Part shown: piece by piece, positions 52,080 to 60,322 of the stretch | Layout of the letters: each line of letters opens with the position of its first letter | Position numbering within the stretch: position 1 is the stretch's first letter | DNA from: Streptomyces tardus | GTDB lineage: Bacteria; Actinomycetota; Actinomycetes; Streptomycetales; Streptomycetaceae | DNA: 64,000 nt | Assembly (NCBI RefSeq): GCF_018101125.2 | Contig: NZ_JAELVF020000001.1 | Location: 1,818,785 to 1,882,784 of the forward strand | Reading direction: 5' to 3' | The notes under the pieces: generated by a model | What the model saw: only the letters and a program-made list of their open reading frames with translations | What the model was told of the DNA's origin: nothing | Database searches by the model: none | Position numbers and translations under genes: made by a program

Positions 52080-53057
52080 TCAGCGGCTGAGCAGCACCTT
52101 GCCGATGTGGTCGCCGGTCTCCAGGGCCCGGTGCGCCTCCGCCGCCTCCGCCATCGGCAGCAGCCGGTCGACCACCGGCACGACGCGTCCACTGTCCACC
52201 AGCGGCCACACGTGCTCGCGCACGGCGGCGATGATCGCGGCCTTCTCGGCGAGCGGCCGGGCGCGGAGCGTGGTGGCGGTGATCGCGCCGCGCTTGCGCA
52301 GCAGCGCACCGAGGTTCAGCTCGCCCTTCGCACCGCCCATGAGGCCGATGATCGCCAGCCGGCCGTTGACTGCGAGGGCTTCGATGTTCCGTTCCAGGTA
52401 CTTGGCGCCGATGATGTCGAGGATGACGTCCGCGCCCCTGCCGTCGGTCGCGCCGCGCAGCTCCTCGACGAAGTCCTGCTCACGGTGGTTGATGGTGATG
52501 TCCGCGCCCAACTCCGCGCAGCGGGCAAGCTTCGCGGCGCTCCCCGCGGTCACCGCGACGGTGGCGCCGACCGCCTTCGCCAGCTGGATCGCCATGGTGC
52601 CGATACCGCTCGACCCGCCGTGCACGAGCAGTGTCTCGCCCGGCCGGAGGTGGGCGACCATGAAGACGTTGGACCAGACGGTGGCCACCACCTCGGGCAG
52701 CCCCGCGGCGGTCACCAGGTCAACTCCGGCCGGTACGGGGAGCAGTTGGCCGGCGGGCACGGCGACCCGCTCGGCGTAGCCACCGCCGCTCAGCAGCGCG
52801 CACACCTCGTCGCCGACGGCCCAGCCGGTGACGCCGGGCCCCACTTCGGCCACTGTCCCGGAGCACTCCAGTCCCGGATAGGGGGAAGTGCCGGGCTGCG
52901 GGTCGTAGAAACCCTGGCGTTGCAGCAGGTCGGCGCGGTTGACGGCGCTGGCGGCCACGTCGACCAGCACCTCGCCCTCGCGGAGTTCGGGATCGGGCAC
53001 CTCGGACCAGACGAGCGCCTCGGGGCCGCCGGGTTCGGTAATCGTGATCGCGTACAT
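52080..53057 (-). CDS. NAD(P)H-quinone oxidoreductase, MDR family (PIG3-like)
   Basis: 325 residues of the zinc-free medium-chain reductase type: VDVAASAVNRADLLQRQGFY, PYPGLECSGTVAEVG, and the NADPH-binding Rossmann motif VHGGSSGIGTMAIQLAKAVG. It reduces quinones by one or two electrons using NADPH. No zinc-binding Cys/His set is seen. Length is normal and the start (MYAITITEPGGPEAL) fits the family. It lies in the same orientation as bpa but not in an evident operon. Confidence 0.9.
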   Translation of the reverse strand: MYAITITEPGGPEALVWSEVPDPELREGEVLVDVAASAVNRADLLQRQGFYDPQPGTSPYPGLECSGTVAEVGPGVTGWAVGDEVCALLSGGGYAERVAVPAGQLLPVPAGVDLVTAAGLPEVVATVWSNVFMVAHLRPGETLLVHGGSSGIGTMAIQLAKAVGATVAVTAGSAAKLARCAELGADITINHREQDFVEELRGATDGRGADVILDIIGAKYLERNIEALAVNGRLAIIGLMGGAKGELNLGALLRKRGAITATTLRARPLAEKAAIIAAVREHVWPLVDSGRVVPVVDRLLPMAEAAEAHRALETGDHIGKVLLSR

Positions 53058-53260
53058 GCTCCGACGCTACTCCGCGGGCCGGTGCGCGCGGCGAGTTCCC
53101 CGCGCGCCCCGCGCGGGGCGCGCCCACCGCCGTACGGGCACGGGTGCGCACCCCGAGCGGGCCGGGCAACGCTCCCCGTACCGGCGGGGGTCGACGCCGT
53201 CCGCCGGTACGGCCGTACGGGGGCGGGGCTGCGCGAGGGGGCCGTGGGGACGAGAGCGGC

Positions 53261-53325
53261 GAACGGGCGCGTTCATCGGTTGAACGGAGCGTGCAGTGTG
53301 CTCACCCTGCGTTCACCGAGTGAAC
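53261..53325. promoter_or_regulatory. Cluster of three GAAC/GTTC palindromes
   Basis: GAACGGGCGCGTTC (53261-53274), GTTCATCGGTTGAAC (53271-53285) and GTTCACCGAGTGAAC (53311-53325). The last two are 15-bp palindromes whose centres are 40 bp apart, nearly four helical turns, as expected for cooperative dimers on one face of the DNA. They lie 200-270 bp upstream of the oxidoreductase start. Confidence 0.5.
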
Positions 53326-53593
53326 GAGATCGCCGCCGATTGGTTCGCCGCTTGAAGGGAAGAGCGCGCAACGAACGCGCACAGGCGCAGCGTCGAACAG
53401 TGGGGGACGCGGAGCCGGTGGACGGATGACACTCTCCGGAGAGGCGGAAATTCGGCACATCACGGCCAATGCACCCCTTCTGTCGTCGTCCCTGGTGAGA
53501 ACGGGGTCGGGACGGCCAACCACCGTCCACCTTTCAAGAGTTGTGAGTAATCGGCGTCCCATGGGTTGACGGGGCTGGGGGTGGGCGTGATTC

Positions 53594-53607
53594 TGAGAGC
53601 GCTCTCA
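53594..53607. promoter_or_regulatory. LacI-type palindrome upstream of GH64
   Basis: TGAGAGCGCTCTCA is a perfect 14-bp palindrome differing in two symmetric bases from the known CebR operator TGGGAGCGCTCCCA of Streptomyces. It lies 130 bp upstream of the glucanase GTG, a suitable place for sugar-responsive repression. Confidence 0.65.
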
Positions 53608-53736
53608 CAAGGGAGTGCTCTCCGGGCCCCCTCCGGATCCCCAACTCCGGCGGCCCTGAGGCCTGTTGTGCACACACGGCGCTCGACACCCTCGCGTGCC
53701 CCCCACATACAGACCCGCCCCACGAGGAGGAACTGC

Positions 53737-54930
53737 GTGCGTGCCAAGAAGAAGCTGCTCGCGACACTGGCCGCTGCGGCCGTAGTCGGCGCCGGATTCA
53801 CCGCGTTCGACACGAGCACCACTGCGGAGGCCGCTGCGGCCGACACCATCCCGCTGACGTTCAAGAACGACTCGGGCACCGACGAGCAGATCTACATCTA
53901 CACAATCGGTACCAACCTGGCGACCGGCGAGCAGGGCTACGCCGACGCCGATGGCAACTTCACCGCATGGCCCGGCGGCGGCAACCCGCCCACCGAGGCA
54001 CCCGACGCCTCCTTCGAGGGCCCGGCCGCCGGCGAGTCCATGGACTTCCAGCTGCCGAAGTTCTCCGGCCGGGTGTACTACTCCTACGGCGAGAAGCTCA
54101 CCTTCAAGCTCGCCGAGGGCGGCCTCGTCCAGCCCGCCGTGCAGAACCCGGACGACCCGAACGCGAACACCCTGTTCAACTGGACCGAGTACACGCTCAA
54201 CGACTCCGGCCTGTGGATCAACAGCACCCAGGTCGACATGTTCTCCGCGCCCTACTCGGTCGGCGTCGACGGCTCGGACGGTTCGAGCCAGACCACCGGC
54301 GTGCTCAAGGCCGGTGCGTACAAGGAGTTCTTCAACAAGCTGGAGTCCGTCGAGGGTTGGGGCGGCCTGGTCAAGAAGCGTGAGGACGGCACTCCGCTGC
54401 GCGCCCTCTCCCCCGGCCACGGCATCGGCATCGGCGACATCCCCGAAGACACGATGTCCGACTACGTCGACCGCGTCTGGGAGAAGTACAAGAGCGACAC
54501 CCTCACGGTCACCCCGTTCGGGCACGAGCCGGACACCAAGTACTTCGGCAAGGTCAACGGTGACAAGATGGACTTCACCGACGGCTCCGGCGAGGTCGTG
54601 ACCAGCTTCGAGAAGCCCGACTCGGACAGCATCTTCGGCTGCCACAAGCAGCTGGACGCCCCGAACGACGAGGTGCGTGGTCCGCTCTCCCGCACCCTGT
54701 GCGCCGGCTTCCACCGCACCACCCTGCTGACCAACTCCGACCAGCCGGACTCGAGCCCCGACGAGTTCTACAAGGACGAGGTCACCAACGAGTACGCCAA
54801 GCTCGTCCACGAGGCGATGGAGGACGGCAAGGCCTACGCCTTCGCGTTCGACGATGTCGCCAACCACGAGTCGCTCGTCCACGACGGCGACCCGCAGAAG
54901 GCGTACATCACCCTTCAGCCCTTCGACTGA
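53737..54930 (+). CDS. Secreted GH64 beta-1,3-glucanase
   Basis: 397 residues. A signal peptide (RAKKKLLATLAAAAVVGAGF, cut near AEAAAA) precedes a GH64 thaumatin-like domain: DTIPLTFKNDSGTDEQIYIY, SGRVYYSYGEKLTFKL, NWTEYTLNDSGLWINSTQVD, and near the end DEFYKDEVTNEYAKLVHEAM. The family releases pentaose from beta-1,3-glucans such as fungal cell wall and laminarin. The GTG start follows GAGGAGGAAC. Likely controlled by the upstream LacI-type palindrome. No CBM is attached. A hairpin follows. Confidence 0.87.
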   Translation: MRAKKKLLATLAAAAVVGAGFTAFDTSTTAEAAAADTIPLTFKNDSGTDEQIYIYTIGTNLATGEQGYADADGNFTAWPGGGNPPTEAPDASFEGPAAGESMDFQLPKFSGRVYYSYGEKLTFKLAEGGLVQPAVQNPDDPNANTLFNWTEYTLNDSGLWINSTQVDMFSAPYSVGVDGSDGSSQTTGVLKAGAYKEFFNKLESVEGWGGLVKKREDGTPLRALSPGHGIGIGDIPEDTMSDYVDRVWEKYKSDTLTVTPFGHEPDTKYFGKVNGDKMDFTDGSGEVVTSFEKPDSDSIFGCHKQLDAPNDEVRGPLSRTLCAGFHRTTLLTNSDQPDSSPDEFYKDEVTNEYAKLVHEAMEDGKAYAFAFDDVANHESLVHDGDPQKAYITLQPFD

Positions 54931-54983
54931 GCCAACCGAGTCGACTGACTGATCGGTGGGGCCGACAGGCCCGCACCACCCGG

Positions 54984-55031
54984 CGGCCCCGGCACCGACC
55001 CCTTGAACCCAAGAGGTCGGCACCGGGGCCG
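54984..55031. terminator. Imperfect 21-bp hairpin after GH64
   Basis: cggccccggcaccgacccct pairs with the 55011-55031 arm at 18 of 21 positions; loop about 6 bases. Confidence 0.65.
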
Positions 55032-55154
55032 TCCGGCATTCACCCTCATCCGTGCCGGCTCCGCGCCGGCCCCGCGCCGGCCCCGTGACGCCTCCGCGGG
55101 GTCCCGCGCCGACTCCGCGACAGCCCCGCCACAGCGGTACGCCGCGATGAGCGC

Positions 55155-55929
55155 TCAACTCCGGGGCGGCGGGGGCGCGTTCCAGCCCGGCTGGGTGAGC
55201 AGATGCGACGCACGCTGTCTGATCAGCGAAATCTGTACCCCCCCCCCCAGCGAAATTCGTCTTCCCCCGGGAGGACTGGCCGGGATGTCTGCGGTATCGG
55301 AGCGTCGGGGCGTCGACCAGTACGCCGGTGGCCACGGCGGAGGCGGCCATCAGGGTTCCGGTGTCCTCCATGCCCTCCATCGCGGACCAGCCGCCCAGCT
55401 CCATCAGCAGTGCACGCCGCCACATCACCCCCGCCGGATGCAGCGGGAGCCGGTAACTGCCCGGCGCCGTCGACCAGTTGTCCAGCAGGACGCCGCGGGC
55501 CAGCCGGCCGCTGCGCAACGGCAGTTCGTGGACGCGCAGTTCACCGCCGGGCAGCAGGTCCCGCGCGTGGCCGGCCGCGTAACCGGAGTCCGGGTGCGAG
55601 GTGAGTGCCCGGGAGAGCAGCGAGAGCGCGGTGGGCTCCAACTCGTCGTCGCCGTCGAGGTTCTGGATGACGGAGGCGCTGGAGCGTCCCAGTGCGAGGT
55701 TGCGGGTGGTGGCGGGGCCGACACGGGTGCGATGGGCGGCGATGCGGACCCGGCGGTCGCGGGCGGCACCGCAGTCGGCCAGCGCGGCCTGCACCTCCCG
55801 GTGGCCGGGGCCGTCGACCTGGACGAGCCAGTGCCAGTCGCGGTGGGTCTGGGCGCGCAGCGACGCCCACGCGGCGGGCAGATGCTCCGCGCGGGAGTCC
55901 TCCACCGCCGTGAGCACGTCGACCCGCAT
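55155..55929 (-). pseudogene. GT2 family glycosyltransferase frameshifted at a C11 tract
   Basis: The first 227 codons give a GT2/GT-A protein: MRVDVLTAVEDSRAEHLPAA, NLALGRSSASVIQNLDGDDE (DxD) and RYRRHPGQSS. The frame then meets 11 G (C11 on plus, 55238-55248). With 10 or 13 G, translation continues VQISLIRQRASHLLTQPGW and stops at 55155, giving 257 residues, a normal length. As sequenced, the frame runs on into low-complexity non-gene sequence. Either a sequencing error, a mutation, or a switchable tract. The sequence atttcgct flanks the tract on both sides. Confidence 0.75.
55238..55248. repeat. C11 homopolymer inside the GT2 gene
   Basis: Eleven C on the plus strand, the longest mononucleotide run noticed in the window, placed so that its length decides the reading frame of the GT2 gene. 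Confidence 0.9.
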
Positions 55930-56051
55930 GGGTCACGACACTAGCGGTCGCCGCGAAGAGCCGTACGAGTCCCGCACGAGTCCCGCACGCTTCGCCGGAA
56001 CCTTCGCGAAAACCCCTCCGACCTCGGCCGATGCATGGTAAGTACGAACGT

Positions 56052-57326
56052 ATGGAGGGGAATTCACTCACCGCGCGGCTCAGCCGGATCGACTCGCAGG
56101 ACTCCCGCGAGCTCGACCGGGTGTGCGAGGAGGTGGCGCACTCGCTGAAGGCTGCCGGGACTCCGCCGCCGTTCCGGCTGACCTCGGCGGACTTCGCCAC
56201 CGACCCGTTCCTGATCTGCGCGGACCGCTACTGGCGGCTGCGGTTCCTGGAGCTGCCGTCGGTGCGCACCGCCGCGGAGTGCGCGCGCTGGCTGTACGAG
56301 CACGCCGAGGAGAGCGACGCCTCCGGCCTCCCCTTCCGGGTGGAGATCGAGGAGAAGTGGGCGCTGGGCTACGCCTTCATCACCCGCGACTCGGTCGAGT
56401 CGCCGACCGAGATCTCCGAGGCGACCGCCGAGCTTCTGGGTTCGCGCGACATCAGCTGCTTCGCGACGCTGTACCAGGCGGGCAAGCTGCGGGCGAACTT
56501 CCGCTTCGAGGAACTGCGCGAGTTCCTGGAGTCCTCACTGCTCGCGCAGGCGGCCGGCAGCCGCCGCACCGGCCCGCTCTTCACCGCGCTGCGGGCGTTC
56601 GCGGCGTACGGCAGCCGGCGGGTGACCGCCGAGCACGCGGCGGACCTGCTGGACCACGCCTGGTACTCGCCGCACCGCACCACGCACACGGTCGACCTGT
56701 GTCTGGGCGCCCTCGCCGCCGCGGCGCCCTTCGAAGGCCAGGGCCCGCTGTTGCGCGACCGCGCCCAGGAGGCCGCGACGGACCACCCCGAGCACCACAT
56801 CTTCGTCTACCGTCTCGCCCACGGACTGCGGCTGTGCGGGGAGTTCGACGAGGCGCTCCAGGCGGCCGACCTCGCACTGGCGCTGCTGCCCGCCACGGGT
56901 TCGCGCGGCAGCCACCAGCAGTTGCAGGAGCAGTACCTCGGTCTGCGCGAACGCATCCTGGAGGCGCGCACCCGAGCGGCCGAGGACGCACGGCAGCTCG
57001 CCCGGCTGGAGCGGCTGGACCGCAAGTACCGGGCGGTGGAGGCGAGACTGGACTCCGCGACGTTCGGGCTGCTCGGCATGGTCACGCTGATCATCACCGC
57101 CGTCACCTTCGCCCTCGGCAGCTTCCAGTTCGCCGGCGGCGGCGATCTGTCGGTCGGCTCGCGGCTGCTGCTGATCTGCGCGCTCGGTGTCGTGATGCTC
57201 GCCTTCTCCGGCCTGCTCGTCTTCGGCGTGCACCGGCTGCTCCGCTACCGCCGCCCACCGGGCGAGGAGGACACCGGCCCCGGCGACGGCGGGGACGACG
57301 ACGCCCCCGGCCCCCACCGCACCTGA
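56052..57326 (+). CDS. Hypothetical protein with two C-terminal membrane helices
   Basis: 424 residues. The first 300 are soluble and mostly helical, with no catalytic motif recognised (DFATDPFLICADRYWRLRFL, RGSHQQLQEQYLGLRERIL); a coiled-coil-like stretch (about 305-335) is followed by two membrane helices near 340-362 and 372-396, and a polar acidic tail. It resembles tail-anchored scaffold proteins of actinomycetes. The start is uncertain: ATG 56052 or the ATG seven codons earlier, neither with a good ribosome site. Confidence 0.65.
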   Translation: MEGNSLTARLSRIDSQDSRELDRVCEEVAHSLKAAGTPPPFRLTSADFATDPFLICADRYWRLRFLELPSVRTAAECARWLYEHAEESDASGLPFRVEIEEKWALGYAFITRDSVESPTEISEATAELLGSRDISCFATLYQAGKLRANFRFEELREFLESSLLAQAAGSRRTGPLFTALRAFAAYGSRRVTAEHAADLLDHAWYSPHRTTHTVDLCLGALAAAAPFEGQGPLLRDRAQEAATDHPEHHIFVYRLAHGLRLCGEFDEALQAADLALALLPATGSRGSHQQLQEQYLGLRERILEARTRAAEDARQLARLERLDRKYRAVEARLDSATFGLLGMVTLIITAVTFALGSFQFAGGGDLSVGSRLLLICALGVVMLAFSGLLVFGVHRLLRYRRPPGEEDTGPGDGGDDDAPGPHRT

Positions 57327-57465
57327 CCGCCATCCGCCCACGCCCGCCGTACGCGCGCGCACCCCACCGCCGGCCGGGTCGGCCGGGTCGGAGGCGGTCC
57401 CCGGGGAGGGCCGTCGGCCCGTATCGGTTGCCCGACTGCGGTGCTCGGTCGGGGCGGAGGCGGGG

Positions 57466-58245
57466 TCAGTCCTGGCCGAATTCGTACCGCAGCTCGTACA
57501 GGTGGCCCGACTTCACCATCGTCGTGGCCTCGACCGGTCGGTCTCCGTGTGTCAGCACGACTCGCAGCGTGTGCAACACCGGTGTCTCGCCCGTGAGTTG
57601 GAGCAGACCGTACTGCTCCTGCGTGGGAGTGCGCGCTGACACCCGGTCGACGCAGAGAAGCGGTGGGTGGCCGAGTTCGGCGAGCAGCGTCGGAGTTCCG
57701 CCCTCGATCCTCCGCCGTGCGGTCAGCGCGGTGCCGGACGCGACGGCAAGCGGACAGTACGAACGCACCAGCTCGGCCGGCTCGTCATCGAGCGTCAGCA
57801 ACTGCACCCTTTCCACGACGAGTTCACCCTCGGGCAGGCCCAGCACGGCGGCAACGTCGGCAGGCGGCGACACTTCCCCCACGGCCAGCAGCCGGCTGGC
57901 ACCCCTGACTCCGCTCTTCGCGGCCTCGCTCGTCCAGCGGTACGGCTCTCCGGGAGAAGCGGGAGCCATGCAGTCGGCCGGCCGCACGGCACGCTGCCGG
58001 TGCTCGCGAACCGTGACCGAAGAACCGGCCCGTCCAACCAACAGGCCCTCGTTCTCCAGCAGTTGGAGCGCCTTCTGCACCGTCGCGTTCGAGGCGTCGA
58101 ATCGCTCCCTGAGTCGGACGGTCGAAGGGACTCGGCCTCCGGCGGGGAGTTGGCCGGACAGGATCTCGGACCGCAGATCCGCCGCGATGCGCGAGTGGAG
58201 CGCTCGCCCGTCGACCCCGTCCGCCCCTCGGCCCGTCCCGGTCAC
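57466..58245 (-). CDS. GntR family regulator, HutC/UTRA subfamily
   Basis: 259 residues. The winged helix is at 12-75 (RIAADLRSEILSGQLPAGGR, RERFDASNATVQKALQLLEN) and the UTRA effector domain at 100-255 (GVRGASRLLAVGEVSPPADV, LVRSYCPLAVASGTAL). UTRA regulators sense sugars, amino acids or other small molecules. The GTG overlaps the preceding UTRA-only gene by GTGA. The target is probably this operon or the divergent reductase gene. Confidence 0.88.
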   Translation of the reverse strand: MTGTGRGADGVDGRALHSRIAADLRSEILSGQLPAGGRVPSTVRLRERFDASNATVQKALQLLENEGLLVGRAGSSVTVREHRQRAVRPADCMAPASPGEPYRWTSEAAKSGVRGASRLLAVGEVSPPADVAAVLGLPEGELVVERVQLLTLDDEPAELVRSYCPLAVASGTALTARRRIEGGTPTLLAELGHPPLLCVDRVSARTPTQEQYGLLQLTGETPVLHTLRVVLTHGDRPVEATTMVKSGHLYELRYEFGQD

Positions 58246-58775
58246 CGGGTCTCCAACTCGTGGCGGAGCCGTCGTCCTTCGGCCGGCATCGTGATGAGGT
58301 CCGCCTGGACGGCGCGGCCGTCGCCGTCGTACGTCGTGCGCGCCAGCCGGAGCACCACCGCGTCGCCCGGCAGCGCCAGCGCCTCGCGCTCGGCGGCATC
58401 GGCCGCGGACGCGCACACGTCCTCGCGGACCCGGGCCCCGACATGTCCGAGCTTCGCCAACAGCGCGTTGGCGCCACCGCGGATCTTTGCCGGCTCCGAC
58501 AGCGGAGTGCCCGCGGCGATCGCCAAGGGGTAGTGGCTGTCGGTCAGTTCGCAGGGCACCTCGTCGAGGTACATCAACCTCCGCCGAACCACGACCGACG
58601 CACCGGGCTCGACTGCCAGCATCGACGCCACCGCATCCGGCGCCGTCACCTCCCCGGCACGGACGATGTGCTGAGTGCCGCGACCGCCCCGCGAACCCGC
58701 CTCGGCGGCCCAGACGTCACCACCGCCCGGCCCCACGTACAGCGTCGAGCTGCTGACCCAGTCCTGTCCGCTCAC
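58242..58775 (-). CDS. Orphan UTRA-domain protein without DNA-binding domain
   Basis: 177 residues containing only a UTRA-like fold (GGRGTQHIVRAGEVTAPDAV, DSHYPLAIAAGTPLSEPAKI, LRLARTTYDGDGRAVQADLI), aligning with the effector domain of the following GntR protein. The N-terminal 30 residues (SGQDWVSSSTLYVGPGGGDV) have no helix-turn-helix. The GTG start follows GAGGGAGAGG. It could form mixed dimers with the GntR protein or modulate it by ligand capture. Confidence 0.75.
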   Translation of the reverse strand: MSGQDWVSSSTLYVGPGGGDVWAAEAGSRGGRGTQHIVRAGEVTAPDAVASMLAVEPGASVVVRRRLMYLDEVPCELTDSHYPLAIAAGTPLSEPAKIRGGANALLAKLGHVGARVREDVCASAADAAEREALALPGDAVVLRLARTTYDGDGRAVQADLITMPAEGRRLRHELETR

Positions 58776-58922
58776 GGCACGGCACCTCTCCCTCGTCGAA
58801 CCCCAGCCTCACCGGTCAACCCGTCGAACAGCATCTGCCCGATGTGGCGGTCGACGAACGGGGACGGGGAGGGTCGAGCGGGGGCGGGTCGCAGGGTGGG
58901 TGAGGAGAGTGGAATCCGAGTC

Positions 58923-59669
58923 GTGGAGGCCGGGATCGTGGCGGAGAACGAGGAGACCGGGGCGGCGGTGCGGTTCGACGGGCTGCGGGCGATGTTCGTG
59001 AACGCGACCCTGAAGCGCTCCCCCGAGGTCAGCAACACCGGCGGTCTGATCGATCTGAGCGCGGACATCATGCGCCGGCACGGGGTGTCGGTGGAGGTGG
59101 TACGGGCGGTCGACCACGACATCGCCACCGGGGTGTGGCCGGACATGACCGAGCACGGCGCGCGCAGCGACGAGTGGCCCTCGCTCTTCCCTCGAGTGCT
59201 CGACGCGAACGTGCTGGTGCTGTGCGGCCCGATCTGGCTGGGCGACAACAGCTCGGTGATGAAGCGCTTCATCGAGCGGCTGTACGGCTGCTCCGGCGAG
59301 CTGAACGAGCACGGCCAGTCGATCTTCTACGGACGGGTCGGCGGCTGTCTGATCACCGGCAACGAGGACGGCATCAAGCACTGCGCGATGAACGTGCTCT
59401 ACAGCCTCCAGCACCTGGGCTACACCGTCCCGCCGCAGGCGGACGCCGGCTGGATCGGCGAGGCCGGACCCGGCCCGTCGTACCTGGACCCGGGCTCGGG
59501 CGGACCCGAGAACGACTTCACCCGGCGCAACACCAGCTTCATGACGTACAACCTGCTGCACCTCGCCGCACTGCTGCGCGACGCCGGCGGCGTACCGACC
59601 TACGGAAACCGTCGCGACACCTGGGACGCGGGCCGCGCACCCGACCGCGACAACCCCGAACACCGCTGA
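58923..59669 (+). CDS. NADPH-dependent FMN reductase / flavodoxin-fold protein
   Basis: 248 residues. The flavodoxin-like segment FVNATLKRSPEVSNTGGLID binds FMN phosphate; VLVLCGPIWLGDNSSVMKRF and GRVGGCLITGNEDGIKH are the other flavin loops. The C-terminal part, NDFTRRNTSFMTYNLLHLAA, is typical of the actinobacterial subgroup. It transfers electrons from NADPH to FMN or a substrate. The GTG start at 58923 is the best of two options, with GAGGAGAG 13 bases before it. Confidence 0.82.
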   Translation: MEAGIVAENEETGAAVRFDGLRAMFVNATLKRSPEVSNTGGLIDLSADIMRRHGVSVEVVRAVDHDIATGVWPDMTEHGARSDEWPSLFPRVLDANVLVLCGPIWLGDNSSVMKRFIERLYGCSGELNEHGQSIFYGRVGGCLITGNEDGIKHCAMNVLYSLQHLGYTVPPQADAGWIGEAGPGPSYLDPGSGGPENDFTRRNTSFMTYNLLHLAALLRDAGGVPTYGNRRDTWDAGRAPDRDNPEHR

Positions 59670-59759
59670 CCCACGCCCGGCGGCAGCCGCGCGCCCGACG
59701 GGCAGCAACCGGCGCGGCACGCCGCCGCGCGGAGGCCGACAGCGGTCAGGAGGCACCCG

Positions 59760-60128
59760 ATGACCAACGGCTCCGACGACGCACACCCGGCGGGCGGGGG
59801 CGCGGGCGGGAACGCGGACCCGAACGCCGCACGGCGCACGGGGCACACGAGCGGGCCCCTGGTGGTGCACATCGGCCGCGAGGAACTGGTGATCGCGCAG
59901 CGCTACGCGGTGGCCAGCATCGCCAACGACGTGCTGATCGCCGTCTGGTTCATCATCGGCAGCCTGCTGTTCTTCGGCTCGGACACCGTCACCGCGGGCA
60001 CCTGGTGCTTTCTGGCCGGCAGTGTCGAGCTGCTGATCCGACCGCTGCTGCGGCTCTCCCGCCAGCTCCATCTGCAACGGCTGCGCGGCGGACGGCCGGG
60101 CACCGCCGACAGCGCGCAGGACTTCTGA
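59760..60128 (+). CDS. YrhK domain membrane protein
   Basis: 122 residues. After a 35-residue polar start, REELVIAQRYAVASIANDVL opens the YrhK domain; two membrane helices follow (LIAVWFIIGSLLFFG and TWCFLAGSVELLIRPLLRL), then a basic tail. The family is small and of unknown role. CAGGAGGCACCCG precedes the ATG. It lies 90 bp after the flavodoxin gene on the same strand and may be co-transcribed. Confidence 0.82.
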   Translation: MTNGSDDAHPAGGGAGGNADPNAARRTGHTSGPLVVHIGREELVIAQRYAVASIANDVLIAVWFIIGSLLFFGSDTVTAGTWCFLAGSVELLIRPLLRLSRQLHLQRLRGGRPGTADSAQDF

Positions 60129-60249
60129 ACCAGCGCGCGGACGCCCGTACGGCCGCGTCGGCGCCGGAGTGCGTGGCGGGCAGCGGCGGGCAGCGGCGGG
60201 CAGCGGCGGGGCACAACAGTGCAGCCGCGGCTTCCCGGCCGGGGAACGT

Positions 60250-60304
60250 CCCCGGGGGCGGGACAACGCGCGGTGGTGTGCCGCGTGTTGCCCCGCCCCC
60301 GGGG
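60250..60304. terminator. Large hairpin after lysozyme gene
   Basis: ccccgggggcggg and its exact complement with further inner pairing (cgcgg/ccgcg); 18 bp past the minus-strand lysozyme stop. Three or four ggcgggcagc repeats precede it (60178-60212). Confidence 0.85.
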
Positions 60305-60322
60305 CGAAGTCCCGGTTCGGGA

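Larger units (their letters stand above)
53058..53736. other. Long divergent region with several palindromes
   Basis: 679 bp without a credible gene. It contains a cluster of GTTC/GAAC palindromes (53261-53325), A/T-richer DNA near 53510-53560, and a LacI-type palindrome (53594-53607). Minus-strand frames of 70-86 codons here lack ribosome sites. Both the oxidoreductase and the GH64 promoter should lie here. Confidence 0.5.

Noticed and set aside
53302..53562. Minus-strand frame of 86 codons between oxidoreductase and GH64
   Set aside because: Lacks a ribosome site and codon bias; the region is occupied by palindromic sites.
53605..55154. Continuation of the GT2 frame as a 774-residue fusion protein
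   Set aside because: Beyond the C11 tract the sequence is antisense to the GH64 gene and shows no domain; a one-base change restores a normal GT2 end.
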